DNA of 14,978 nucleotides, from positions 1-14,978 of the forward strand of contig NZ_LAJY01000213.1 of NCBI RefSeq assembly GCF_000963705.1. Direction: 5' to 3'. Positions 1 through 8,529 of the stretch are shown here, piece after piece (position 1 is the first letter of the stretch; every line of letters starts with the position of its first letter). The notes under the pieces were generated by a model. The model was not told where the DNA came from and did not search any database. It saw only the letters and a program-made list of their open reading frames with translations. The position numbers were made by a program, and so were the translations under genes. This DNA comes from Elstera litoralis (lineage in GTDB: Bacteria > Pseudomonadota > Alphaproteobacteria > Elsterales > Elsteraceae).

Positions 1-652
1 GGGAGGGGGAGCTATCTTCCAGTTCCGCGACACGGGCTTTCAGCGCGCTGACCTCATCCAACAACCCGCCGATCGCGCGGGCCAGTGGATCGGGCAGATC
101 TTCGCTGGACAGCCCATAGGCGCAGAAATCGACCTTGGCGTCCCCAACCACCTTCGCCGGAATGCCGGTGACGGTGGCCCCCGCCGGAACGGCTTTCACC
201 ACGACCGCATTGGCCCCGACGCGCGCGCCGCGCCCAACGGTAAAACCACCGAGCACCTGCGCGCCGGAGCCGACGATCACATTATCTTCCAGGGTCGGGT
301 GCCGTTTGCCGCCGTGCAAGGAGGTGCCGCCGAGGGTGACACCCTGGTAGAGCGTCACATCATTGCCGATGATGGCGGTTTCGCCGATGACGACGCCCAT
401 GCCGTGATCGATGAAAAATCTCTGGCCGATTTGGGCACCGGGGTGGATTTCAATCCCGGTCAACACGCGCCCGAGGTGTGACAAAACGCGCGCCAGCGTA
501 ACCCAGCCGCGCGTCCACGCCCCATGCGCCACCCGGTAAAACAGCACGGCGTGCAGCCCCGGATAGCATAAAATCACCTCCAGCCGCGAACGGGCGGCGG
601 GGTCGCGGGCGAGAATACTGTCGATCTCATCGCGGAACTGCTTGAAGAGCAT
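1..652 (-). CDS. cysE: Serine O-acetyltransferase CysE, C-terminus beyond window
   Basis: Transfers acetyl from acetyl-CoA to L-serine, giving O-acetylserine, the acceptor for sulfide in cysteine synthesis; cytoplasmic. The reading frame is intact for 217 residues and runs off the left edge without a stop. It begins MLFKQFRDEIDSI and has a left-handed beta-helix of hexapeptide repeats from about residue 65. The active-site region shows EIHPGAQIG (E68, H70), DHGMGVVIGE (H83) and KRHPT (H118), matching the catalytic histidines of the family. The short N-terminus resembles the Bacillus/isc-linked CysE type rather than the longer enterobacterial enzyme. In-frame ATGs at 661 and 664 are alternative starts; none has a clear ribosome site, and 652 fits relatives best. 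The gene diverges from the hydrolase at 821, and an IscR-like palindrome lies in its promoter. In relatives I recall such cysE genes next to iscR and isc/suf genes, which would lie off the left edge. Confidence 0.93.
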   Translation of the reverse strand, partial: MLFKQFRDEIDSILARDPAARSRLEVILCYPGLHAVLFYRVAHGAWTRGWVTLARVLSHLGRVLTGIEIHPGAQIGQRFFIDHGMGVVIGETAIIGNDVTLYQGVTLGGTSLHGGKRHPTLEDNVIVGSGAQVLGGFTVGRGARVGANAVVVKAVPAGATVTGIPAKVVGDAKVDFCAYGLSSEDLPDPLARAIGGLLDEVSALKARVAELEDSSPS

Positions 653-696
653 GGTGCCCATCATTATCACTAAGGCCGCCCGGGGCGCGGCTGCCC

Positions 697-702
697 ATTG
701 TA
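697..702 (-). promoter_or_regulatory. cysE: Candidate -10 of the cysE promoter
   Basis: Read on the minus strand this is TACAAT, five of six matches to TATAAT, about 33-45 bases upstream of the possible cysE starts. Its -35 position would fall inside the palindrome at 708-732. A second candidate pair is TTGACC (737-742) and TATATC (714-719) with a 17-base spacer, which also overlaps the palindrome. Either arrangement would let a protein bound to the palindrome control cysE. Confidence 0.4.
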
Positions 703-707
703 CCATT

Positions 708-732
708 CAGTAGGATATAAAAAGTCCTACTG
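708..732. promoter_or_regulatory. 25-bp palindrome, probable IscR/Rrf2-type operator
   Basis: A perfect 8-bp inverted repeat, CAGTAGGA and TCCTACTG, separated by nine A/T-rich bases. Read on the minus strand it divides as CAGTAGGACT, TTTTA, TATCCTACTG (10+5+10), with GGACT in the first half and TATCC in the second. The enterobacterial IscR type-1 site has the same overall length, an A/T-rich centre and GACT/AGTC half-sites. It lies between divergent cysE and the alpha/beta hydrolase gene and overlaps candidate promoter elements. Assignment to IscR is inference from architecture and from the cysE/Fe-S context; another Rrf2 regulator is possible. Confidence 0.55.
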
Positions 733-820
733 GCGTGGTCAAGTATGCGGCAAACGGCGCTCCTTCTCCAGTGTCTCGTCTGGGGTGGGGTCGTAGGTTG
801 GAAAGAAGGTGCCGAAGTCT

Positions 821-1508
821 ATGCCCGAAGTCATCATCAATGGGCCGGAAGGCCGCTTGGAAGGCCGCTATCATCACGGCAAGACGCCGAACGCGCCCAT
901 CGCGGTCGTTCTGCATCCCGACCCGCGCGGCGGCGGTACGATGAATAATAAGATCACCTATGCGCTGTACCAGACCTTTGTGCAGCGCGGGTTTTCGGTT
1001 CTGGCGCTTCAATTTTCGCGGGGTCGGGCGCAGCCAAGGCAGTTTCGACCGGGGCGAGGGCGAATTGTCCGATGCCGCGTCGGCGCTCGATTGGCTGCAA
1101 ACCTATAACCCGAATGCCTCGGCAAGCTGGGTGGCGGGTTTCTCCTTCGGGGCGTGGATCGGCATGCAATTGCTGATGCGCCGCCCGGAGTTGGTGAGCT
1201 TCATCTCCATCGCGCCGCCCGCGAATATGTTCGACTTCACTTTCCTCGCCCCGTGCCCGGTCTCGGGTCAGGTGATCCAGGGCGATGCCGACGAAGTGGT
1301 GCCGGAAGCCTCGGTGGCGAAGCTTGTGCATAAGCTTTCGAACCAGCGCGATATTCATATCGATTATCAAGTGGTGCCGGGGGCGGGCCATTTCTTTGCC
1401 GATCAACTGCCGACGGTGACGGCGGCGGTGGATCGTTACGTTAAAGATACGATGGCGGCACTGCCTGCGACGGGTAGTGGCGGGCCGGGGCGCGCGGCCT
1501 TTCGTTAA
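821..1508 (+). CDS. Alpha/beta hydrolase (COG2945-like), one apparent frameshift
   Basis: Serine hydrolase of the alpha/beta fold, substrate unknown, cytoplasmic by lack of a signal peptide. Start ATG 821 (MPEVIINGPEGRLEGRYHHG) has GAAGG upstream; an in-frame GTG at 809 is an alternative. The sequence runs in one frame to about 1003 (QRGFSVL) and resumes in another with RFNFRGVGRSQGSFD; removing one G at 1003/1004 joins them exactly as in relatives. The repaired protein is about 228 residues. The triad is visible as S108 in GFSFGA, D157 in GDADEVVP and H190 in GAGHFF, with an oxyanion region near LHPDPRGGG. The downstream part is undecayed, so an indel error is more likely than a pseudogene. 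Close relatives of this hydrolase often sit beside isc/suf clusters, which fits the divergent cysE and the shared palindrome. The stop overlaps that of the convergent AsmA-like gene. Confidence 0.85.
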
Positions 1509-4500
1509 CGGTCGCCAGCGTTCGGATTAAAGTGCGGCGGGGGTGGCAGGTTCGCCCCGCCGCCCTCGGTGTTCGAACTGCTGCTGCCCTCGAAAATCGA
1601 ACGTAGAATCCCCGGCGCGAAGCCGGAGAGCGGGTTGACGCTGACCTGCGGGTCGGCCATCTGGCCGGTGACGGTGAAGGTCCAGGCGAAAATCCCGCCG
1701 CCGTCGCCGCCCGTGAGCAAGGTGCCGAGCAGCGGGATCGCTGAGATAACCCGGTTAATCCCCGCCATCGGCACGATCGTGCCGTAGAGATCCAGCTTCT
1801 CGGTCGTGCGGTCGATCTTGCCGTCGAGCTTCAATCCCACCGAAAGCCCGGTGGTTCGGCCATTGGCGACGGTGATTTTCTGCGGGCTCACGCGGTAGTC
1901 GAGCGTCGCGCGCTCGAAGGCGATGCCTTCGCCTTGCAGCAGTTCGGGAATGCCGGTGATGGAGGCAATGGCCAGGATGCGGCCTAAAACCGGCTCTTCC
2001 AGCAGGCGATAAGCACTCATCTTCGCTTGGCCGCGCCAGCCTTCGGCATCGGGTTGGCCGGTTGCGCTTAAGGCCCCGCCGCGCACGGTTTCGATCACGC
2101 CGCTAAAGCCGAGGAACGCCCCGGCGTCGGCAGCTTCCAGGGCGAAGCGCCGGTCTTGCCGGTGCCAGAAATCGTTGCGGAGGCGTTTCCTTGCCCGATT
2201 TTGGCCGAAAACCCGAGGTCGCTCCACACATCCTGCGTGACCTGAAGCCGCGCGCTCACCCCGTGCGCCTCGCGGTTTGGGCCGAGAACCAGCGTGCCGA
2301 GCTTCGCGGTTAAGGCGAGCGAAAGCGGGGGGCTTTCGGGTTGGGCGGCTGTTTGGCGCGCTCGGCCATCAGCGCGGTCAGGTCGAGCGCGCGGCCTTCC
2401 AGCCCAATCGTCCAGCCGTCGCGCCCGCGCTTGACGCTGGCTGCCAGATCGGTGCCGGGCAGTTGGACTCGGCGCAGAACCGCCTGAGTAATATCCATTC
2501 GGCTATCGAACTGAACGCTGCCCTCGGCCCCCCGGCCCGTGGCGGTGCGATAGTCGAACGCGGGAATCTGGGTCAGGCGATTATTCTCCATCACCAGATC
2601 GGCCGTCGCCTGCGCGCTTTCGCCGGGTGGCTTGACGTAGAGAATATCTGCCACCTCCAGTCGCGCGCGGGTTAGGTCGGCCTTGACTTGAACTCTAGCT
2701 TGTTTCGGTTTCGATTCAAGATACGTGAGGTTTAGATCGATGGGGCCGCTGACATAGCCGGCACCGGGAAGCTTCAACGCCGCCCGCCCGGAATCATCGA
2801 CCGCACCGAGCAGGGAGAGGCTGCGCCCGGCATCGCCGAAAGATTCGGTCCAATTAATCTGAAAACCAACGCCATTCAGTTTACCCTTGCCGCCGCCGCT
2901 CAGGCCCTTCCGGGTGACTTTCAGCGTCAGCGCCGCCTCGGACAGCGACACGTCTTCGATCACATTGCGCAGGGCGGCGTCGGTCAGCACCGCATCGGCG
3001 GCAATCTCCAACTGTTCCACTTTTAGGGCGTCGAGCAGTGGGAAGCCCATCTGCAAATTAACTTGGGCCGCGCCGTTGCTCTGCTTCGGATCGATACCAA
3101 AACGTTTCATGAAACCGAGCGGCGGCTGATCCAGCAGCGCCAGCGCCTCTGAAACTGGCCCTTCGATCTGCATGTTTAAGGCCATATGCTGATCCTTGGC
3201 CTTCAGCCCGGTAATCGCAATGCTGCCGCTGGGAACGGTTAAACCGCCGCGCACGCGCCCGTCTTGCAGGGTCATCGCGAGACGGCCATCGCTATGGGTA
3301 TAGGTCAGACTGCCGCCGACGCCCTCCACCGGCGGCAACTTACCCAAATAGGCCACATCGATATTGGCGGCCTTCAGCGTGGCGGTCAGGTCTTGGATAT
3401 CGGGTTCGCCGTCGCGCGCCGGTAAAACGGCTTTCAGCTTGGCGGAAGCTTCCGACACGCCGCCCTTGGACAGGTTGGTCAAAATCCAGCGGCGCGGATT
3501 GGGGGCGACGCTGGCGGGCCAGAGCGTCGGCAGATCGGCGAGACTGACCGTTTTGACGGCCAGCGCCGCCTCGACCTGAAGCGGAAACTGAAGCCGGTTC
3601 AGCGCGACCTTGCCCGTCAACCCCGTGCCATTACCCAGGGTGAGGCTATTAATATCGATATCGAGACGATTTTGTTGAAGTCCGACATTTATCTCACCGC
3701 CGGCGACCGCCAGAACGCCCGTCGGCAGCTCGGCATGCACCAAACGTCCCGCGCCAAAGCTGAGTCTTGCCGCGAGGCTCTGTGGGTGCCCCCGGCTATC
3801 GAGCGTGGCCTGGGCCGTCACCTGGGAGGGCAATTCCAGCCCGGTTAACTCCGGCAGACCGGGTAGGCGCGCGGCGATGGTCGAGGGCATCAGATTGGCG
3901 ATGTCCCCATTGACCGTCCAAACATCATCGTCCGGCTGCGTCGGGTCGGCGAGATTTAGCCTGCCGAAGAGGGTGATGCGCGTTTCCTGGCCGGGCAAAA
4001 TCAGCGTGCCCTCCATCCCGCCGAGGGGATTGCCGGAAGGGTCTGCCTGCAAGGTCGCGGAGAGATCGTTCATGCGCCACTCGACGTTCATCCGCTCGTC
4101 GACCAGAAGCACGCGCGTATCGCGCAGGCGCACTTGCCGCAGCCCATTGGGCTTGCCGAGCAGAAACACGTCGGTCAGCCATTGGGCGGGGGAGCGCGTG
4201 TCCGCCAGCTCTTCCGCTGGGGGGGCGAGGGTCGTGGCGTCGCTTTCGGCCTGAACGCCAAGCATAAAGTTCCCATTTTCGGTACGGCGTCCGCGCAGCG
4301 TCAGCCCGGTTAGGCGCAACACGGTGGGCTGAAAGCGCCCGCGTAGAAGCTCTTGGCCGCTGAATTCCAGCCAAGCCGTCGGCAGGCTCAGCAGGTGGCC
4401 GCCATCCGGCGTGCTCATTGTGATGCCGCGTAAGTCCAACCCCAAATCGCCACTAGTGGAATCCCACGATAGGGCCGCCTGCCGCATCCGGATTGTGTTG

Positions 4501-4778
4501 CCGGACATCATCGACAGGGTTTTTTCCAGGGGCTCCAGGGCAAAATCGAGCGGCACCGGGCCTTGCGCGAGCCGGAAAACCCCATAGCCGAAAACGCCGA
4601 TCGCTAAGACCAGCAGGGCCAGCAGCGTGCGCACGCTATGCCGGGTAAAGCCATCGAGCATACGCCGCCGCTTGACCCGCCTCTTTCCGGGGATTACCGA
4701 ACGGGGGGCAACAGTGCCGGACCGTTTGGGGTCAGGCCCGGCAGAAGAGGGATCGGTCGATGGCGTTTCAGTTTCCAT
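1505..4778 (-). CDS. AsmA/YhdP-like DUF3971 envelope protein, two apparent frameshifts
   Basis: Large inner-membrane-anchored, mostly periplasmic protein of the AsmA superfamily (YhdP/TamB relatives), a group implicated in moving phospholipids towards the outer membrane. A basic N-terminus (KRRVKRRR) precedes one membrane segment at about residues 50-70 (TLLALLVLAIGVFGYGVF), followed by repetitive beta-rich sequence. The C-terminal AsmA-like domain has IPLLGTLLTGGDGGGIFAWT and VNPLSGFAPGILRSIF. The frame breaks after NPKAP, where a run of six G (2327-2332, plus strand) seems one base short, and again near 2150-2154 between ISGTGK and RRFALEAADAGAFL. Adding one base at each site gives one protein of about 1,091 residues, normal for the family. 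Start ATG 4778 overlaps the 5' end of divergent glnE by 19 bases. GTG 4790 and ATG 4661 (just before the membrane segment) are alternatives. The stop overlaps that of the hydrolase. Confidence 0.83.
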
Positions 4779-7770
4779 TCTTGGCGACACTCGATCGACT
4801 ACCGCGCCCCGGCCGACCGGATCGGGTTTCGGTTGCCGTCGAAAGGCTGCTGGACCGCGCGGAAGCCGCCGGGGAGGGCTGCGCTGCGGCTATACGGGAA
4901 ATGCTTGAGCATCCGCAAGGTTCCCCCTTGATTGCGGCCATTTTTGGAAATAGCCCGTTTTTAACCGAGGCCATTCTCGCCGAACCGGCCTTTCTTGTGA
5001 CACTTCTGACGCAGGGGCCAGACGCCACCTTCGCCGAACTGCTTGCGCCCATCAATGACGAACTGGCCGCAGCTCAGCAGTCTCCGGCGCTGATGCGCAG
5101 CCTGCGCCAGGCCAAACGCCGGGCGGCGCTGACGATTGCGGTGGCCGACCTCTGCGGCACTTGGCCGCTGTTGCGCGTTACCGGCGCGCTGTCGGCGTTT
5201 GCCGATTGCTGCCTGTCGGTCGCGGCGGGGCATGCGCTGGCGGTCAGGCGGGTGTCGAAGGGCGAGGCGATGACGCCCGCTCTGGTCGCCGATAGCCGCC
5301 GGGGGCTCATCATTCTCGGCATGGGTAAGCTCGGCGCGTTGGAATTGAACTATTCTTCCGATGTCGATTTGATTTTGCTCTACGACCCGGACCGGGTTTC
5401 GGCAGGGGTGATGGCGCTGCGCGATAGTTTGCGCGAAACCTACGTGCGTTTCGCGCAGGATTTGGTGAAGCTCATCCAGGAGCGCACCGGCGACGGCTAT
5501 GTCTTCCGGGTCGATCTGCGCCTGCGCCCCGACCCTGCCTCGACCCCGGCGGCGCTGTCAGTGCTGGCGGCGGAAACCTATTACGAGACCGTTGGCCAAA
5601 ATTGGGAACGGGCGGCGCTGATTAAGGCGCGGCTGGTGGCGGGAGATGCCGAGGCGGCAGCGCTGTTTCAGCGCAATCTGCGGCCCTTCATTTGGCGGCG
5701 GCACTTAGATTTCGCCGCGATCAACGATATTCATAGCATCAAACGCCAGATCAACGCCCATAAGGGCGGCACCGAGGCGATTTTGGGGCATGATCTGAAG
5801 CTGGGGCGCGGCGGAATTCGCGAAATCGAGTTTTTCGTTCAAACCCAGCAGCTTATCTGGGGCGGGCGCGATCCTTCCTTGCGGCTGCGGCCAACGCTGG
5901 AGGTGCTAGACGCGCTGGTGGCCGCCGGGCGAGTGCAGCGACCCATCGCCGACGCGCTGGCCGACGCTTATACCAAGCTGCGCACCTGGGAACATCGGGT
6001 GCAGATGGTCGACGATCAGCAAACCCATAAGCTGCCCGCCGATCCCGAGACTTTCGCGGCGCTGGCGGCCTTCTGCGGTTTTGCCTCGGGCGAGGCCTTC
6101 GCGGCGGCGGTGACGGAAACCTTGCGCCAAGTGCGCAGCCATTACGGCGATCTCTTCGAAGAATCGCCGCCGCTCTCGGGGCCGGGCAATCTGGTGTTCA
6201 CCGGCGCGGAAGATGATCCCGAAACGATTCTGACGTTGCAGGGCATGGGCTTTGCCGACGCGTCCTCGCTCTCGGAAACCGTGCGTGGCTGGCATCACGG
6301 CCGCATCCGCGCCACCCGCTCGGCGCGGGCGCGCGAGTTGCTGACCGAGTTGATGCCAACCCTGCTTCAGTCCCTCGCGCAAATGCCCGATCCGATGGCG
6401 ACCTTCGGGCGGTTTGATCGGTTTTTGACCAATCTGCCCGCTGGGGTGCAAATCCTCTCGCTGTTTCACCAGAACCCCGGCGTGCTCGATCTGGTGGCGG
6501 AAATCATGGGGTCGGCCCCCGGCCTTGCCGAGCATCTCGCCCGTCATTCGCGCCTGCTGGATGGGCTTATCCACGACGCGCGGCGGATTTCAGCCGATCT
6601 GCCGGTGATGATCGAAGCCGATCTGGCGGAAGACCTCGCGCGCGATTTGGCCCAGGTGCACAGTTTCGAAGAAGTGCTCGATAGCGTGCGGCGCTGGACC
6701 GGCGACCGGCGCTTTCAGATCGGCGTTGCCTGTTGCGCGGGGAAATCACGCCAGAGGCGGCGGCGCGCGCCCTGTCGGCGGTGGCCGATAGCGTCATCGC
6801 CGCCCTGTTACCGCAGGTGCATCGGGAATTCGCGCAAACCCACGGGCAGGTGCCGGGGGGCGAATTCTGCGTTCTGGCGCTCGGCAAACTCGGCGCGCGC
6901 GAGCTAACGCCGACCTCCGATCTCGATCTCGTTTTCCTCTACCGCATGCCCGAGGCGGTGGATCAGTCCGACGGGGCCAAACCGCTGCCGCCGTCGCTCT
7001 ATTTCCAGCGCCTCGGCCAGCGGCTGATTGCGGCGCTGACGGTGCTGACCGCCGCAGGGGAACTCTATCAGGTCGATATGCGCCTGCGCCCCACCGGCAA
7101 TAAGGGGCCGGTGGCGTGCAGCCTCGATAGTTTCACCACCTATCAGACCGAAGAAGCCTGGACCTGGGAGCATATGGCCCTGATCCGAGCGCGGACCGTG
7201 GCGGGGGATGCGGGCCTGTGTGCGGCGGTTCGGGCGGTGCGGACGGCGATTCTCACCCGTCCGCGCGATGCTGGGCTGATTCTGGCCGATGTCTCGGACA
7301 TGCGTGCCCGCATCGCCAAGGAACGCCCCGGCAGCGGCGCGTTCGACGTGAAGGACCGGCCCGGTGGCTTGCTCGATATCGAGTTTATCGCCCAGGGGCT
7401 TATTCTCGCCACCGTCGCGCCGGGGGCCGCCCACCTGCCGGAGGATTTGGGCAATACGCTGACAGCGCTGCACTGGCTCATGGCGCAAGGCGCTCTCCCC
7501 CAGGAGGCCGGAGAAATATTGCTGCACGCGTGCCGCCTCTGGCAACGGCTGCAAGTGCTGCTGCGCTTGGCGGGGACCGGCAAATTCGATCCCACCACCG
7601 CCCCCGAAGGCATGCGCCGGGCGCTGGTTCACGCGGCGGGCGTTCTTGACTTTTCCGCCCTTGAGCAAGAGATGAATGACACCGCAATCCGCGTGCGGCA
7701 GCTTTTGACCGAATTCATCGATGCGCCCGCTCAGCGGCCCGCACCCCCCGAAGGAGACGCCCGACCATGA
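4760..7770 (+). CDS. glnE: Bifunctional glutamine synthetase adenylyltransferase/removase GlnE, one apparent frameshift
   Basis: Adds AMP to, and removes it from, glutamine synthetase in response to PII and glutamine, switching nitrogen assimilation off and on; cytoplasmic. Two nucleotidyltransferase domains are present. The first, adenylyl removase, has GMGKLGALELNYSSDVDLI at 187-206 with D201 and D203, and VDLRLRPDPAS. The second, adenylyltransferase, has ALGKLGARELTPTSDLDLVF from 707 with D721 and D723, and VDMRLRPTG. The frame breaks at 6729-6730, where RRFQIGVA should continue LLRGEITPEAAA; restoring one C gives one protein of about 1,003 residues, the normal size. ATG 4760 has AAGAGG (4745-4750) nine bases upstream. 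The gene starts inside the 5' end of the divergent AsmA-like gene and ends in an ATGA overlap with bcp, a glnE-bcp order I recall from other alphaproteobacteria. Several long antisense frames in it are codon-bias shadows. Confidence 0.93.
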
Positions 7771-8234
7771 GCCTCGACGTTGGCACCCAAGCCCCCGATT
7801 TCACCCTGCCGACCGATGGCAATGGCGCCGTTACCCTCAGCGCGCTGAAGGGGAAGCCGGTGGTGCTCTATTTCTACCCGAAGGACGATACCTCCGGCTG
7901 TACTGCCGAAGCCTGCCAGTTCCGCGACATGCAGCCCGATTTCTCCGGTGCGGATGCCGTCATCATCGGCCTGTCGAAAGATAGCGTCGCCAGCCACGAT
8001 AAGTTCAAAAAGAAGTACGAGCTGCCTTTCACCCTCGCCGCCGATACCGAGGGCACCACCTGCGAAGCCTATGGCGTGTGGGTGGAAAAAAGCATGTATG
8101 GCAAAAAATACATGGGCATCGAACGCGCCACCTTCCTGATCGACCGCGACGGCAAAATCGCGAAAATCTGGCGCAAGGTGAAAGTGCCGGGGCATGGGGC
8201 GGACGTGCTAAAGGCGGTGGCGGCGCTGGCGTAA
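7767..8234 (+). CDS. bcp: Thiol peroxidase, Bcp/PrxQ-type peroxiredoxin
   Basis: Reduces hydrogen peroxide and organic hydroperoxides using thioredoxin; cytoplasmic, no signal peptide. Full length at 155 residues. The peroxidatic site is PKDDTSGC (P38, T42, C45) and the resolving cysteine is C50 in TAEACQFRD, the five-residue spacing of atypical 2-Cys BCP enzymes. R120 in GIERATFLIDRDG completes the active site. ATG 7767 overlaps the glnE stop as ATGA and has GAAGGAGA (7750-7757) upstream, so translation is likely coupled to glnE. This gene appears to be the last of the unit, followed by a hairpin-rich spacer. No frame problems. Confidence 0.96.
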   Translation: MSLDVGTQAPDFTLPTDGNGAVTLSALKGKPVVLYFYPKDDTSGCTAEACQFRDMQPDFSGADAVIIGLSKDSVASHDKFKKKYELPFTLAADTEGTTCEAYGVWVEKSMYGKKYMGIERATFLIDRDGKIAKIWRKVKVPGHGADVLKAVAALA

Positions 8235-8295
8235 AAGATTGGGGACAGCTGTCCCTCCCGATGCGCTTTGCGCGTCAAACGCGCAGGGCCCCCTG

Positions 8296-8404
8296 GCCAA
8301 GGGGCTTGCCCCTTGGCGATCCCGTTTCCTTTCAGAAACTAAAATGTAAATTCTATCAGTAGCTTAATAAAAAAATGGGATTCTCAAGGGGCAAGCCCCT
8401 TGAG
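8296..8404. repeat. Inverted pair of palindromes around an A/T-rich core
   Basis: The left arm (8296 to about 8327) contains stem GCCAAGGGGC/GCCCCTTGGC followed by GATCCCGTTT. The right arm (about 8373-8404) contains stem CTCAAGGGGC/GCCCCTTGAG. Read on the other strand it is followed by AATCCCATTT. The two arms therefore match in opposite orientation, with about 14 of 18 bases agreeing even outside the core palindrome. Between them lie some 45 bases rich in A and T. The structure is like a miniature inverted-repeat element or a large cruciform. Confidence 0.6.
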
Positions 8405-8514
8405 CGGAGTGCAGAGGCAGCGCCTCTGCGTAACTGGCCAACATTTCCATGACAGAATCATGATGCGTTGCGGGGGCGGGGGTTTTGCCGCACTCTCCGC
8501 CTCGCAGTGCAAAC

Positions 8515-8520
8515 AGGAAG
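8515..8520 (+). promoter_or_regulatory. Ribosome binding site fixing the decarboxylase start
   Basis: AGGAAG lies nine bases before ATG 8530. It favours that ATG over an in-frame TTG at 8485, which would add 15 low-complexity residues, and over ATG 8569. Confidence 0.7.
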
Positions 8521-8529
8521 GCGGGCTTT

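Larger units (their letters stand above)
8235..8529. repeat. Intergenic spacer with four hairpins, repeat-element-like
   Basis: This 295-base spacer between bcp and the decarboxylase gene is packed with short perfect dyads. They are GGGACAGCTGTCCC (8242-8255); a 10-bp stem with TT loop (8296-8317); a 10-bp stem with AA loop (8383-8404); and GCAGAGGC/GCCTCTGC with a 3-base loop (8411-8429). The middle two flank a strikingly A/T-rich core and are themselves arranged as inverted copies. Open frames here are short and look non-coding. The pattern resembles a non-autonomous palindromic intergenic repeat rather than a simple terminator; copy number elsewhere cannot be judged from one window. The outermost hairpin downstream of bcp could also stop transcription. 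Confidence 0.6.

Noticed and set aside
5906..6574. 222-residue antisense open frame inside glnE, and a 254-residue one at 6904-7668
   Set aside because: Both lie opposite conserved GlnE sequence, are rich in Arg, Gly and His as expected for a GC-rich antisense frame, and show no family motif or ribosome site.
6721..6740. Programmed ribosomal frameshifting in glnE and the other broken genes
   Set aside because: No slippery heptamer with a downstream stem is apparent, the shifts go in both directions, and homologues of these families are encoded in one frame.
8078..8362. 94-residue frame reading through the end of bcp into the palindromic spacer
   Set aside because: Its start is in the wrong frame of bcp and its tail is translated repeat sequence; such peptides arise from intergenic palindromes.
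8383..8429. CRISPR-like repeats from the adjacent palindromes
   Set aside because: There are only two related copies, in opposite orientation and without regularly spaced unique spacers.
8448..8462. Small dyad CATGA/TCATG upstream of the decarboxylase
   Set aside because: Arms of five bases are expected by chance in a spacer of this size and no promoter elements align with it.
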